Of a stretch of 64,000 bases of DNA, positions 27,243 through 35,777 are shown piece by piece. The stretch is from Myxococcus landrumus. Lineage in GTDB: Bacteria; Myxococcota; Myxococcia; Myxococcales; Myxococcaceae. Within the stretch, counting starts at the first letter, position 1. Each line of letters begins with the position of its first letter. The stretch covers positions 2,554,001 to 2,618,000 of the forward strand of contig NZ_CP071091.1 of assembly GCF_017301635.1 (NCBI RefSeq). The letters run 5' to 3'. A program made the translations under genes and the position numbers. A model generated the notes under the pieces. The model searched no databases and was not told the DNA's origin. It saw only the letters and a program-made list of their open reading frames with translations.

Positions 27243-30200
27243 ATGGAGCGCCGCGTCCTCATCGTTGAAAGCCAGAACGACTTCGCCCTCAGCATGGCAA
27301 CCGTGCTCAAGAGCGCGGGTTACCAAACCGCCATGGCGGCGACGGCCACGGATGCGCAGCGCGAGCTGGAAAAGCGCCGTCCGGATCTCGTCGTCCTCCG
27401 CGCCGAGCTGCCTGATCAATCCGGCTTCACGCTCTGCGGGCAGATCAAGAAGGGCAAGTGGGGCCAGAACCTCAAGGTCCTCCTGCTCTCGTCCGACACG
27501 GGCGTCGACGGGCTCACGCAGCACCGGCAGACCCCGGGTGCCGCGGACGGCTACCTCGTCATCCCCTTCGAGATGGGGGAGCTTGCCTCCCTCAGCACCG
27601 GCATCGTCCCGCCCGGTACGGATGACTCGGATGACTCGCTCGACGCGGCGCTCTCCGGCAACGCGCCGCGCGAGGCACCACCGCCGATGCCCGCCATCCG
27701 CACCAACGCGGGCGGCCCGCCCAAGCTGCCCAAGCGCGAGCGCCGCAGCGCGATGACGGACGAGGACCGTGCCTTCCTCGACCGCGCGTTCCAGTCCATC
27801 GCCGACCGCAAGGCGGAGCTGCTCGCCGAGTCCCGCCAGCTCAAGCGTCCGCCCCCGCGCCGCGAGCTGATGGGCACGCCGGAAGGCAAGATTCAGATCC
27901 TCCGCGACGAGCTCAAGACGCGCGAGGCCCAGCTCGCCCGCATCTCCGAAATCTGGAGCGTGCGCGAGCGCGAGCTGCTGACGGGCGAGGACCGGCTCCA
28001 CGAGAAGGACGTGGAGCTGCAGGGCCTCAAGATGCAGGTGGACGACCTCCTGCGCCGCTTCAACGAAGCGCAACAGGCCATGCTCCAGAAGGAGCGTGAG
28101 CACGGCGCCACCGTCGACGACCTGCTGCTCCAGAAGTTCTCCGCGGAGAAGGACCTCATCGAGGTCGTCGCCTCCAAGGAGAAGGACATCAACGTCCTGC
28201 GCAAGGAGGTCCACAACCGCGACGACGAGCTCGCGCGGCGAGGCTCCGAGCTGGAGAACCTGCGCGGCGAATTCGAGAAGCTGGACAAGCACCTCAACGT
28301 CATCACGCTCGAGTTCGAGGTCAAGGAGCAGAAGCTCCAGGACACCGTCCGCGGACACGAGGCGGAGATTGCCCGGCTGGGCAAGCGCGGCGACGACTTC
28401 GAGGCGGAGCTGGGCCGCACCGTCAGCGAGAGGGATCAACGCTACGCCGAGCTGGATGGAGAGATTCAGGCCCTCCAGGAGCGGCTGCAGCAGACGGAGC
28501 AGGAGCGCGACACCACCGTCCGTGGACTCGAGACCCGTGCCGCCGCCGCCGAGGACCATGGCGCCCAGGCCGACGCGGAGATCATCAGGCTGAACGCGGA
28601 GCGCGACGCGCTCGATGCGCGCCTCAGTCAGCAGGTGGCCGACCTGGAGGCGGACCTCGCGCGCACCACCAGCGAGCGCGAGCAGCTCCGGCTGGACAAG
28701 GACGCCCAGGAGGCGGAGCTCACCCAGCGCATTGAGGACCGCGACTCGAAGATCTCCACGTTGGATCGCGAGCTCTCCGAGACCATTGCTCGCAACGAGC
28801 GCACCGAGGCGGACCTCAACTCCAGCATCCAGCAGCAACTGGAGCGCATCGGCGAACTCGAAGGCGAGGTCGAAGCCGTCAAGGCGCACCTGGCCGACCG
28901 CGAGGCCGAGCTGAGCGGTGAGCTCGAAGCGCTCACCGAGGCGAAGAACTCGCTCGAAGAGGACCTCACGGGCCGCATCGAGGCCCTGCGCATCGCGAAG
29001 GACGCGCTGGAGGAGGACCTCACCCGGCAGCTCGAGGACGTGCGCGCGGCGAAGGCGGAGCAGGAAGCCGACCTCACCGGCCAGATCCAGGCCCTCACCT
29101 CGCAGCTCTCGGACACGCAGGGCACACTGGCCAGCACGGAGCAGACGCTCTCCGAGACCCGCGGCGAACTGGAAGCCACCAGCCAGACGCTGAACGAGAC
29201 CCAGGCCCGCCTCGCCCAGACGGAGGAGGCCCTCTCCTCCACGCGCGGAGAGCTGGAGGCCACCAGTCAGACGCTCTCGCAGACGCAGGACACGCTCGCG
29301 CGCACCGAGCAACAGCTCTCGGACACGCAGGGCACGCTGGCCAGCACGGAGCAGACGCTCTCCGAGACCCGCGGCGAGCTGGACGCTACCAGCCAGACGC
29401 TCTCGCAGACGCAAGACACGCTCGCGCGCACCGAGCAGCAGCTCTCGGACACGCAGGGCACCCTGGCCAACACGGAGCAGACGCTCTCCGAGACGCGCGG
29501 CGAGCTCGAGGCCACCAGCCAGACGCTGAACGAGACGCAGACCCGCCTGGCGCAGACGGAGGAAGCACTCTCCTCCACGCGCGGCGAGCTGGAGGCCACC
29601 AGCCAGACGCTCTCGCAGACGCAGGACACGCTCGCGCGCACCGAGCAGCAGCTCTCGCAGACCCAGGCCACGCTGGCGCAGACGGAAGGCTCGCTGGCCG
29701 AGACGCGCGGAGAGCTGGAGGCCACCAGCCAGACGCTCACCCAGACGCAGAACACGCTGGAGGAGACGCGCGACGAGCTGGGCACCACCACCGCGCAGCG
29801 CGACGCGCTCAAGCTCGAGCTGGATGAGACCCGCGGCGCGCTCCAGGACACGAACGACGCCCTGGCGAGGACCACGGGCGAGCGCGACCAGCGCACCGCC
29901 GAGCTCAAGGCGTTGGGCGAGGCGAAGGACGCGCTGGAGCAGTCCCTCACGGAGCAGATTGGCCAGCTCCGCGGAGAGCTCTCCGAGACGCTGGGCAACT
30001 ACGAGGCCGAGCGGGCCGCGCACGAGAAGCTCGCCGCCGAGACGAGCGCGACCATCGAGGCGCTCACGGGCGAGCGCGACGGGCTGCGCTCGGAGCTGGA
30101 GGCCACCAGCGAGACGCTCTCGCAGGTGCAGGGCCAGCTCGCCGCCACCCGCGACGCGCTGTCTCGCGAACAGCAGGCGCACACCACCAGCCGGCAGCAG

Positions 30201-31601
30201 GCGGCCAGCGCCCAGGCCGCGCTGCAGGGCGAGCTCAACGAGGCGCGCAACCTGGGTGAGGAGCTGGGCGAACAGCTCACCATCACCAAGCACGAGCTGG
30301 GCGCTCGGGTGGCGGACGTCACCCAGCTGACCGCGCAGCTCGCGCAGGTGGAGGACGCGCGCGCCAACCTCAAGGAGCGCCTGGACACCCTCACCGAGGA
30401 GTCCCAGCGCCGCGAGGAGCTGCTCCAGAACGACCTGGCCAACAAGGGCAAGGAGCTGTCGGACACGCTGCGCAAGCTGACGCAGGTGACGCAGGAGAAG
30501 ATGCGTCAGGCCGAGGTGCTCAACCGCGAGGTGGCCACCCGGACCGAGCAGCTCAAGGCGATGGAGACCAAGCTCCAGACGCAGGCCACCGACGCCAAGC
30601 GCCACGCGGATGGACTCGGCCAGCAGATGGCCGGGCTCAACAACCAGCTCGAGCTGGCGAAGAAGGCGCTCGGCGAGCGCGAGGAGCAACTGCGCGCGGC
30701 GGGTGCCCAGCACCAGAAGCTGACGCAGGAGCGCGACGGCCTCGCGGGCAACCTCCAGCAGTCGGAGGCCCGGCTGCAGCAGCAGGCCCAGCAGACGCAG
30801 CAGGAGCGCGCGGAGGCCAAGCGCGCCTCCGACGAGCTGGCGGCGAAGCTGGCCAAGGCCGAGCAGCGCGTCGCCCAGCTCACCCAGGAAGCCCAGGCGA
30901 AGGCCGCCGACGCCGACGCGAAGGCCAAGGACCTGCAAGCGCAGCTCGCCGCTCGCGCCAAGAAGGTCCAGGACCTGGAGCTCGCGCTGGAGAACGCCCA
31001 GGGCGCCAAGACCCGCGCGGAGAAGGACCTGGCCACGAAGGTCTCCGCCGCCGAGGGCAAGGCCAACGAGGCCGCCGCCCGGCTCGCCACCGCGCAGAAG
31101 GAGCGCAAGGACCTGGAGGCACGGCAGCTTCGCGAGGTGGAGGAGCTCAACACCAAGCAGAAGGCCGAGCTGGAGCGCCGCGACGCCATCAAGGCTCAGG
31201 AAGTGGCGCGCCTGCAGCAGTCCGTGCAGGAGAAGAGCAAGGCGCTCAAGGTCGCCGAGCTGGAGCTGGCTCGCTTCAAGAGCAAGTCACCCACCACGCC
31301 CGCGCCGGTGGCCGCCAAGGCCGCGAAGGCCGCGCCAGCAGCGGACGAAGACGACCTGGCCCGCGCTCCGCAGATCAACCAGACCATCCCCCCCGCCGCC
31401 GCAGCAGCTCCGGCGAAGGCCGCGAAGCCCGCGGCCAAGGCCGCGCCCGCCGCGAAGAAGGCCGCCGCTCCCGCCCCCGTCATGTTGGGGAGCGACGAGT
31501 CGGAGCCCACCGACCGCACCATGGTCGTTCAGCTCCCGGTCACCACCGCGCCCAAGGAGGATGACGACTGGACCGCGCTGGTGGACGAGCTCGACAAGTA
31601 G
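27243..31601 (+). CDS. aglZ: AglZ-like pseudo-receiver / long coiled-coil gliding motility protein
   Basis: 1,452 residues. Residues 1-125 are a CheY-like fold in which the phospho-acceptor position is replaced (VVLRAELPDQSG, Arg for Asp) and the conserved Lys is Ile (YLVIPF): a pseudo-receiver as in FrzS/AglZ. Residues about 215-1,345 are almost unbroken heptad coiled coil with 14-residue repeats. The last 105 residues are Ala/Pro/Lys-rich, ending in an acidic DDDWTALVDELDK. AglZ of M. xanthus, of similar size, scaffolds the A-motility complexes with AglRQS; FrzS is much shorter. GAAAGGG precedes the ATG. Identity rests on architecture and size. Confidence 0.8.
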   Translation: MERRVLIVESQNDFALSMATVLKSAGYQTAMAATATDAQRELEKRRPDLVVLRAELPDQSGFTLCGQIKKGKWGQNLKVLLLSSDTGVDGLTQHRQTPGAADGYLVIPFEMGELASLSTGIVPPGTDDSDDSLDAALSGNAPREAPPPMPAIRTNAGGPPKLPKRERRSAMTDEDRAFLDRAFQSIADRKAELLAESRQLKRPPPRRELMGTPEGKIQILRDELKTREAQLARISEIWSVRERELLTGEDRLHEKDVELQGLKMQVDDLLRRFNEAQQAMLQKEREHGATVDDLLLQKFSAEKDLIEVVASKEKDINVLRKEVHNRDDELARRGSELENLRGEFEKLDKHLNVITLEFEVKEQKLQDTVRGHEAEIARLGKRGDDFEAELGRTVSERDQRYAELDGEIQALQERLQQTEQERDTTVRGLETRAAAAEDHGAQADAEIIRLNAERDALDARLSQQVADLEADLARTTSEREQLRLDKDAQEAELTQRIEDRDSKISTLDRELSETIARNERTEADLNSSIQQQLERIGELEGEVEAVKAHLADREAELSGELEALTEAKNSLEEDLTGRIEALRIAKDALEEDLTRQLEDVRAAKAEQEADLTGQIQALTSQLSDTQGTLASTEQTLSETRGELEATSQTLNETQARLAQTEEALSSTRGELEATSQTLSQTQDTLARTEQQLSDTQGTLASTEQTLSETRGELDATSQTLSQTQDTLARTEQQLSDTQGTLANTEQTLSETRGELEATSQTLNETQTRLAQTEEALSSTRGELEATSQTLSQTQDTLARTEQQLSQTQATLAQTEGSLAETRGELEATSQTLTQTQNTLEETRDELGTTTAQRDALKLELDETRGALQDTNDALARTTGERDQRTAELKALGEAKDALEQSLTEQIGQLRGELSETLGNYEAERAAHEKLAAETSATIEALTGERDGLRSELEATSETLSQVQGQLAATRDALSREQQAHTTSRQQAASAQAALQGELNEARNLGEELGEQLTITKHELGARVADVTQLTAQLAQVEDARANLKERLDTLTEESQRREELLQNDLANKGKELSDTLRKLTQVTQEKMRQAEVLNREVATRTEQLKAMETKLQTQATDAKRHADGLGQQMAGLNNQLELAKKALGEREEQLRAAGAQHQKLTQERDGLAGNLQQSEARLQQQAQQTQQERAEAKRASDELAAKLAKAEQRVAQLTQEAQAKAADADAKAKDLQAQLAARAKKVQDLELALENAQGAKTRAEKDLATKVSAAEGKANEAAARLATAQKERKDLEARQLREVEELNTKQKAELERRDAIKAQEVARLQQSVQEKSKALKVAELELARFKSKSPTTPAPVAAKAAKAAPAADEDDLARAPQINQTIPPAAAAAPAKAAKPAAKAAPAAKKAAAPAPVMLGSDESEPTDRTMVVQLPVTTAPKEDDDWTALVDELDK
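29104..29790 (+). repeat. 42-bp-based tandem repeats inside the aglZ coiled coil
   Basis: A 14-codon (two-heptad) unit of the form SxTQxTLAxTEQxL alternates with ETRGELEATSQTLN, building higher-order copies that are almost identical over more than 100 bp. Such repeats can expand or contract by recombination while keeping the heptad register. Confidence 0.8.
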
Positions 31602-31612
31602 CCTGCCTGGCT

Positions 31613-31641
31613 GGGGCCACCGCCACGACGTGGGTGGCCCC
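31613..31641 (+). terminator. hairpin after aglZ
   Basis: GGGGCCACC (31613-31621) pairs perfectly with GGTGGCCCC (31633-31641) across an 11-nt loop, starting 11 nt after the aglZ stop. No U-tract follows. Confidence 0.6.
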
Positions 31642-31770
31642 CGCCGGAAGTCCATCGAAGGGCTGTCTGGAGAAGCGGCACCCGCCGGAAAGCCGGCACG
31701 CCAGGCGGGGGAGCTCAGGAGGCCACGTGTCCAGCGGACCACGACATCCGTGCCCTACCCCGCGATGAAA

Positions 31771-31992
31771 CTAGAGGGCGGCGCGCGCGTCGCGCACCAG
31801 TTCCTTGAAGTGCAGTGAGGCAACGACGTCGCGCATGGAGACCGCGCGCCCCAACCGGAGAGCCTGCGCCTGCGCCTCCCGCCAGCGGCTCAGCAGCGTC
31901 CGCAGCGTGACGTACGCCAGCAGCAGGGGGAAACCACCCGGCAGCAGGATGACCGCCACCGCCATCACCATCCTCATCCACGCCCACATCAT
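31771..31992 (-). CDS. small predicted membrane protein
   Basis: 73 residues, MMWAWMRMVM then a hydrophobic helix (residues 8-33), then a basic amphipathic helix with several Arg/Glu. An AGAGG sits 9 nt before the ATG. It is transcribed divergently from the MoxR ATPase gene and convergently with aglZ. No family recognised; the clear SD, one membrane span and placement in an otherwise empty gap support it. The frame stays open upstream of this start, but only as a shadow of the ATPase gene. Confidence 0.5.
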   Translation of the reverse strand: MMWAWMRMVMAVAVILLPGGFPLLLAYVTLRTLLSRWREAQAQALRLGRAVSMRDVVASLHFKELVRDARAAL

Positions 31993-32188
31993 GACCACGG
32001 ACCTCTTTGCTTTCCCTTCGTGAGTTACGCCACTGAGATGCACGGCGTGTGCCCACGGTGCGAAAATTATTTCCCTATGTCTTTTCAGTGGGTTGCAGGG
32101 AGGTAGAGCGAGAGGGCAGGGCCAGAAGGATGAGGAGGCTGGCATTTTTGCCGCAGTTGCCAGGGAGGCCTCGGCTAAGTTCCGCCGG

Positions 32189-33127
32189 GTGAGCACCCCT
32201 TCGACGGCAGAGGTCCGCGCATTCACGAGCGTGGCGGACGCGGAAGAGAAGCTGGAGCAGGTGGGATACCTGCCCTCCCCCGAAATCGCCACGGCGGCAT
32301 TTCTAGCGGACCGGATGGACAAGCCCATCCTGGTGGAAGGCCCCGCTGGCGTGGGGAAGACGGAGCTGGCGCGCGCCATGGCGTCGGCGCTGGGCCGCGA
32401 GCTCATCCGGCTCCAGTGCTACGAGGGGCTGGACGAGGCCAAGGCGCTCTACGAGTGGGAGTACGCCAAGCAGCTGCTCTACACCCAGCTCCTCAAGGAC
32501 AAGATTGGGGAGATGGTGGAGGGCACCTCGTCGCTGGCGGAGGCCGCGGACCGGCTGGCTTCCGGGGACGCCGTGTTCTTCTCCGAGCGCTTCCTCCTGC
32601 CCCGCCCCATCCTCCGCGCCCAGCTCTCCGAGCGCCCCGCCCTGCTGCTGGTGGATGAAATCGACAAGGCGGATCCGGAGTTCGAGGCCTTCCTGCTGGA
32701 GGTCCTCTCCGACAACGCCGTCACGATTCCGGAGCTGGGCACCTTCCGCGCGAAGCACATCCCGCGCGTGCTGCTCACGTCCAACGCCGCGCGCGAGCTG
32801 TCGGACGCGCTCAAGCGCCGCTGCCTCCACCTGCACATCGACTTCCCCGACCGGGAGCGCGAGCTGCGCATCGTCCGCTCGCGGCTGCCCCAGGTGCCCC
32901 AGGTGCTGGCCGAGCAGGTGGTGGAGGCCGTCGCCGCCATCCGCGCCCTGGACTTGAAGAAGGCGCCCTCCATCAGCGAGACGCTGGACTGGGCGCAGAG
33001 CCTGGTGCTCCTCAACGCGGACCAGCTCACCTCGGACGTCGTGGCCTCCACGCTCAACCTCGTGCTCAAGTACGAGGGCGACATCGAGAAGGCCCGCGCC
33101 AACCTGCCGCAAATCGCCCAGGCGTGA
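32189..33127 (+). CDS. MoxR-type AAA+ ATPase
   Basis: About 312 residues from GTG 32189. Walker A GPAGVGKT (51-58), Walker B LLLVDEIDKAD, sensor-1 LLTSNAAREL and an arginine-finger region LKRRC are present, the MoxR/CooD pattern. MoxR ATPases act as chaperones, often with a von Willebrand factor A protein, but no VWA gene is adjacent; a patatin gene follows 49 nt downstream. The start is uncertain: an ATG at 32093 would add 32 residues of low family likeness. Confidence 0.88.
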   Translation: MSTPSTAEVRAFTSVADAEEKLEQVGYLPSPEIATAAFLADRMDKPILVEGPAGVGKTELARAMASALGRELIRLQCYEGLDEAKALYEWEYAKQLLYTQLLKDKIGEMVEGTSSLAEAADRLASGDAVFFSERFLLPRPILRAQLSERPALLLVDEIDKADPEFEAFLLEVLSDNAVTIPELGTFRAKHIPRVLLTSNAARELSDALKRRCLHLHIDFPDRERELRIVRSRLPQVPQVLAEQVVEAVAAIRALDLKKAPSISETLDWAQSLVLLNADQLTSDVVASTLNLVLKYEGDIEKARANLPQIAQA

Positions 33128-33176
33128 GCGGCGCGAGGCCGTTGCTCCCCCGGGCGGCGTGTCGGTTGGACGGTGT

Positions 33177-34631
33177 ATGCTGGGCGCTCGCGCCCCGAGA
33201 GGCCCTGGCTTACCCGTGCTCCTGAAGGAACGCTTTCAGATCACCCGCCCGCTCGAGGAGCTGGAGCTGTCCCTCGTGCGCGCGTCGCTGGCGAACCCCG
33301 CCTTGATAGGCGAGCACGAGGAGGCCGTGCTCCGCACCGCGTTGTCACTCGCGCGGCTCTACAAGATTCAGCACGGCGGCCTGGATGTGGGCGTGGGCGC
33401 GTTGCTCACGCCCTTTCGCGATGAGGTGGAGCGCCGCCTCACGCCTGTCCTCGGAGGAAGCCAGCCACCCACTCGGGACCGGCTCATCCCCCACGTCAGG
33501 GACTTGCGCGAGCACGCGGCGCGGGCGCGCGACGCGGTGGTGTCCAGGCTGCGAGGCCGCGTGCCGCCCGAGGCGCTGGACCGCGAGGTGCGCCACAAGG
33601 AACTGGTGATGGTGACCGGCGGCGGAGGCGGCACCGCCTTCGTCTACCTGGGCGTGATGAGCCTGCTCGCGGAGCATGGACTGGAGCCCAAGCTGCTCGC
33701 GGGCGCGTCCATGGGGGCCATCCTCGCCATCATGCGCTCGCGCATGGCGCGCTTCGACCCCACGGAGATGATCAACATCGTCCGCGGGCTCTCCTTCCGG
33801 AAGCTCTTCCGCTTCATCTCCACGGAGAGCCGATACGGCCTGCCGGCGGCGCTGCGGCTGTTCCTGCGCGCGGGGCTGGGGCGCTTCTTCGGCGCGGGCC
33901 CCGAGGGCAGTGGCCTTCGCCTCAAGGACCTGCCGGTGCCCACGCTCATCGCGGTGGGGGGCATCCGCCGAGGCATGCTCCCGCGTCCGCTCGAGTACTA
34001 CGAGCGACTGCTGGGAACGAGCCCCCTGGGACTGCTCAATCCCGCGGGTGTCACGCGCCGTCTCCAGGCGACCATGGGCGCCATGGCGGAGCTCTTCACG
34101 CGCCCCGAAATCACCGTGCGCATGCACCTGGGCGCGGACGACGCCACCGGTGAGTTCGACGCGCTGGATGCGGCCGGGTTCTCTTCCGCGCTCCCCGGCG
34201 TCATCCACTACGACGTGCTGCGCGAGGATCCACGCATGCACTCGCTCCTGGACGGACTCATGGCGCAGCACGGCGTGGCGCGCCTCATCGACGGAGGGCT
34301 GGTGGACAACCTCCCCGCGAAGGCCGCGTGGAAGGCCGTCGCGCAAGGCCGCATCGGCACGCGCAACACCCTCATCCTCGCGCTGGACGGCTTCGCGCCC
34401 AAGCTCACCACGCCCTTCTGGCTCCCGCTCCAACGGCTGGCCGCGATGACGGTGAGTCCGAACCTGCCCTACGCGCACCACGTCAAACGCTTCCCTCGCA
34501 CGCTGTCACCGCTCGACGTCGTGCCCTCCGTGGAGCTCGCGTCCAAGGCCCTCCACTTCGGACGCAAGGCGCTCGCCGAGGACCTCCCCTTCCTCCGCCG
34601 CATGCTCGCGCCGATTCCCCACGTCCTCTGA
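33177..34631 (+). CDS. patatin-like phospholipase
   Basis: About 484 residues. The patatin core begins near 145: oxyanion loop GGGGGTAF, nucleophile Ser178 in GASMGA, and catalytic Asp372 in DGGLVDNLP. These make a Ser-Asp dyad lipid acyl hydrolase. The N-terminal 140 residues are helical and not recognised. No signal peptide is seen. It follows the MoxR ATPase closely and may share its transcript. The start could also be GTG 33216. Confidence 0.88.
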   Translation: MLGARAPRGPGLPVLLKERFQITRPLEELELSLVRASLANPALIGEHEEAVLRTALSLARLYKIQHGGLDVGVGALLTPFRDEVERRLTPVLGGSQPPTRDRLIPHVRDLREHAARARDAVVSRLRGRVPPEALDREVRHKELVMVTGGGGGTAFVYLGVMSLLAEHGLEPKLLAGASMGAILAIMRSRMARFDPTEMINIVRGLSFRKLFRFISTESRYGLPAALRLFLRAGLGRFFGAGPEGSGLRLKDLPVPTLIAVGGIRRGMLPRPLEYYERLLGTSPLGLLNPAGVTRRLQATMGAMAELFTRPEITVRMHLGADDATGEFDALDAAGFSSALPGVIHYDVLREDPRMHSLLDGLMAQHGVARLIDGGLVDNLPAKAAWKAVAQGRIGTRNTLILALDGFAPKLTTPFWLPLQRLAAMTVSPNLPYAHHVKRFPRTLSPLDVVPSVELASKALHFGRKALAEDLPFLRRMLAPIPHVL

Positions 34632-34655
34632 ATTCCCCGAAAGGCCTTTCACGCT

Positions 34656-34684
34656 TTGACCTCATAGCGGTGGATGGATAGAAG
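34656..34684 (+). promoter_or_regulatory. candidate promoter of ilvE
   Basis: TTGACC (34656-34661), 17-bp spacer, TAGAAG (34679-34684), predicting initiation near 34691 and a 40-nt leader. It lies just after a 12-bp palindrome GAAAGGCCTTTC (34638-34649) that may help end the patatin transcript. Confidence 0.5.
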
Positions 34685-34730
34685 AGTCGCGCAGTCCCAC
34701 GACTCAACTTCAGGGCGAAGGAGCCCGCGC

Positions 34731-35678
34731 ATGAGCTCGACCTCGACCAGTGTATTGCGTGCAGATCAAATCTGGCTCGACGGCCAATTGGTGAAATGGG
34801 ACGAGGGCCAGGTCCATGTGATGACGCACGCCCTGCACTACGGGCTGGGCGTCTTCGAGGGGATTCGCGCGTACCGGACGCATGATGGACGGCTGGCGGT
34901 GTTCCGCCTGCGCGAGCACATCCAGCGGCTGTTCGACTCCGCGCACATCTGCATGTTGAAGATGCCGTTCACGGAGGACCAGCTCGTCGACGCGTGCCTG
35001 GAGCTGCTGCGCAAGCAGAAGGACCTCTTCGCCAACGGCGCGTACCTGCGGCCCGTGGCCTTCATGGGCGACGGCGCCATGGGACTGGGTGCGGTGAACC
35101 CCACGCGCGTGGCCGTCACCGCGTGGGATTGGGGCGCGTACCTGGGCGACAAGGGCGTTCGCGAGGGCATCCGCGCGAAGGTGAGCTCCTTCACTCGCAT
35201 GCACGTCAACGTGAACATGGTGCGCGGGAAGATCTCCGGCCAGTACGTCAACTCCATCCTCGCCAAGCGCGAGGCGGTGCTGGCGGGCTACGACGAGGCC
35301 ATCCTCCTGGACATCAGCGGCTTCGTCGCCGAGGCATCTGGCGAGAACATCTTCATGGTGAACAAGAAGGGCGTCATCAAGACGCCTCCCTTGTCCTCGC
35401 CCATCCTGGACGGCATCACCCGCGACACCGTCCTCAAGATCCTGCGCGACAGCGGCCGCACCGTGGACGAGGTCACCTTCACTCGCGATGCGTTGTACAT
35501 CTGTAACGAGATTTTCCTGACGGGCACCGCCGCGGAAATCACCCCCGTGCGCGAGGTGGACAACCGCTCCGTGGGCGCCGGCAAGCCAGGCCCCATCGGT
35601 ACGTTCGTGCAGGAAACGTACTTCCGCACGGTCCGGGGCATGGAGCCTCGCTACGCGGAGTGGCTCACGTACGTGTGA
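34731..35678 (+). CDS. ilvE: branched-chain amino acid aminotransferase
   Basis: 315 residues, fold-type IV PLP aminotransferase catalysing the last step of Val, Leu and Ile synthesis (and their degradation). Features: HALHYGLGVFEGIRAY at the N terminus, PLP Lys167 in VRGKISGQYVNS, EASGENIF and the phosphate-binding FLTGTAAEI. AAGGAG lies 7-8 nt before the ATG. A monocistronic arrangement is suggested by its own promoter and a strong hairpin after the stop. In myxobacteria branched-chain amino acids also feed iso-fatty acids; that link is inference. Confidence 0.95.
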   Translation: MSSTSTSVLRADQIWLDGQLVKWDEGQVHVMTHALHYGLGVFEGIRAYRTHDGRLAVFRLREHIQRLFDSAHICMLKMPFTEDQLVDACLELLRKQKDLFANGAYLRPVAFMGDGAMGLGAVNPTRVAVTAWDWGAYLGDKGVREGIRAKVSSFTRMHVNVNMVRGKISGQYVNSILAKREAVLAGYDEAILLDISGFVAEASGENIFMVNKKGVIKTPPLSSPILDGITRDTVLKILRDSGRTVDEVTFTRDALYICNEIFLTGTAAEITPVREVDNRSVGAGKPGPIGTFVQETYFRTVRGMEPRYAEWLTYV

Positions 35679-35690
35679 TTCACGTGGTGG

Positions 35691-35721
35691 GGGTGCCCGG
35701 ACCCACGAGGACCGGGCACCC
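35691..35721 (+). terminator. hairpin after ilvE
   Basis: Perfect 10-bp inverted repeat GGGTGCCCGG / CCGGGCACCC with an 11-nt loop, 12 nt past the ilvE stop. Confidence 0.65.
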
Positions 35722-35777
35722 GCCCTCCCCCATCGCCGTGTGCCCTCCCCACGTGGGATTGAGCTAAAAGGGCCCCG

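Noticed and set aside
26664..30938. Very long open frame antisense to aglZ (about 1,424 codons)
   Set aside because: It mirrors the repetitive coiled-coil codons in a high-GC gene; the product is Leu/Arg/Gly low complexity without domain or ribosome site.
34638..34649. Palindrome GAAAGGCCTTTC after the patatin gene as a terminator
   Set aside because: It has no loop and no U-tract, so it would not form a stable hairpin on its own; noted only as context for the ilvE promoter.
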